Positions 4,440 through 5,033 of a stretch of DNA of 5,033 nucleotides are shown one piece after another; within the stretch, counting starts at the first letter, position 1, and each line of letters starts with the position of its first letter. Where the stretch lies: the NCBI GenBank assembly GCA_903970295.1, contig CAJCHQ010000078.1:1-5033 (forward strand). Reading direction: 5' to 3'. Below the pieces are notes generated by a model that worked only from the letters and a program-made list of their open reading frames with translations, was not told the origin of the DNA and did not search any database. The position numbers and the translations under genes were made by a program. This stretch comes from Bryobacterales bacterium (GTDB taxonomy: Bacteria; Cyanobacteriota; Vampirovibrionia; Obscuribacterales; Obscuribacteraceae).

Positions 4440-5033
4440 ATGTATAAACCACAAAAGCATTTACGTCTCGAATCTTTAAACAGACTACCGAAGCTGCATG
4501 AGCTGGAAAGAGCTTTCGAGCAAGCGAAGGGAGCCAAAGGGTGCCTGGTTGAACTGCCATGGCGCTCGCCCCGGACCGGAAAAAATTACAGTCTGGGCGT
4601 GCGCGTCGATCTGGGACAAACAGACCCGGTCTGGACCTTGTTCGAGGGCGAAGGCAGCGCATCGCACGCGATTTGGAGCGTGCCGTTCCAGGATGTAAAT
4701 TTGCTCAATGACGTCTTGCTATTGTCTTTGCCTAAGGAATTTGATAATCCGGCTAAAACGATCCAGGACGCGCCGGCGGCAGCGCCCGGTGAAAGCGGCA
4801 CGGCTCAACCTCAATCATTTCCGACTCCTACGATTACCAGAGTGACACCGGTTGATAATCGGTCGGCAACGGCTAAAAAAGCTGGTTCTACGACTGGTTA
4901 CAAGTGGCCAGCGAGCGATAAACCAATGCCACCGTCGACGGCTGCGGTAACGCCACCACAAGCGGTGCCAGCGCCAGAGCCAACCACGGCTGCACACGGA
5001 ACCGCTTCGGCAACGACTGCGCCTGGCCCTCAT
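4440..5033 (+). CDS. Unrecognised protein with Pro/Ala/Thr-rich C-terminal region (cut by right edge)
   Basis: The frame stays open for 198 codons from ATG 4440 to the end of the window, with an in-frame TAG immediately before the ATG (4437-4439). No good Shine-Dalgarno sequence precedes it; GGCGGCGG lies too far upstream, so translation may be weak or use an atypical site. I do not recognise the family. Residues 1-30 are basic and helical (LNRLPKLHELERAFEQAKG). Residues about 34-98 look like a compact beta-rich domain with several Trp residues (CLVELPWRSPRTGKNYSLGV, DPVWTLFEGEG, HAIWSVPF). From about residue 104 onward the sequence is low in complexity and rich in Pro, Ala, Thr and Ser, typical of a flexible linker or cell-envelope spacer. 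No signal peptide is visible. The Pro-rich bias and the unbroken frame support coding on this strand over the shorter antisense frames. Confidence 0.7.
   Translation, partial: MYKPQKHLRLESLNRLPKLHELERAFEQAKGAKGCLVELPWRSPRTGKNYSLGVRVDLGQTDPVWTLFEGEGSASHAIWSVPFQDVNLLNDVLLLSLPKEFDNPAKTIQDAPAAAPGESGTAQPQSFPTPTITRVTPVDNRSATAKKAGSTTGYKWPASDKPMPPSTAAVTPPQAVPAPEPTTAAHGTASATTAPGPH

Noticed and set aside
4485..5033. Several minus-strand frames at the right edge
   Set aside because: They are short, overlap one another and are rich in Arg/Trp/Ser, as expected for the antisense of a Pro/Ala/Thr-rich coding region on the plus strand.

Overview
The window comes from a bacterial chromosome of roughly balanced base composition, with short intergenic regions and several clear Rho-independent terminators. 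No ribosomal RNA, tRNA, insertion sequence, CRISPR array or phage gene is visible. The taxon cannot be fixed from the sequence. An uncultured or environmental lineage, for example a non-photosynthetic relative of Cyanobacteria (Vampirovibrionia/Obscuribacterales), fits the gene style, but this is only a low-confidence impression.

Layout, left to right. (1) Positions 1-310, minus strand: N-terminal part of glutamate 5-kinase (proB), running off the left edge. (2) 590-883, plus: a small orphan protein with a C-terminal Cys/His cluster, followed by its own terminator at 948-980. (3) 1073-1564, plus: a secreted thioredoxin-fold protein whose reading frame is interrupted by one in-frame TGA (1298-1300), exactly where the first cysteine of the CxxC active site belongs; a strong terminator follows at 1587-1615. 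(4) 1632-2273, minus: a DUF6891-type protein of unknown function, convergent with the thioredoxin gene. (5) 2274-2776: a 500-base divergent intergenic region with a possible 14-codon leader ORF, several inverted repeats and a good sigma-70-type promoter. (6) 2777-3520 and 3525-4316, plus: a two-gene ABC-2 exporter operon (ATPase, then permease), closed by a terminator at 4327-4353. (7) 4440 to the right edge, plus: the first 198 codons of an unrecognised protein with a Pro/Ala/Thr-rich tail.

The genes look like independent transcription units rather than one pathway. ProB starts proline synthesis; the thioredoxin-like protein probably does thiol/disulfide chemistry outside the cytoplasm; the ABC pair should form one transporter of unknown substrate.

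The most interesting object is the thioredoxin-like gene. The flanking frame is intact and family-typical on both sides of the TGA, so the natural readings are a selenoprotein with a U-G-S-C redox motif or a recent nonsense mutation or sequencing error at that one codon. A hairpin can be drawn downstream of the TGA, but it does not meet the usual bacterial SECIS loop rule, so the selenocysteine reading is plausible and not proven.
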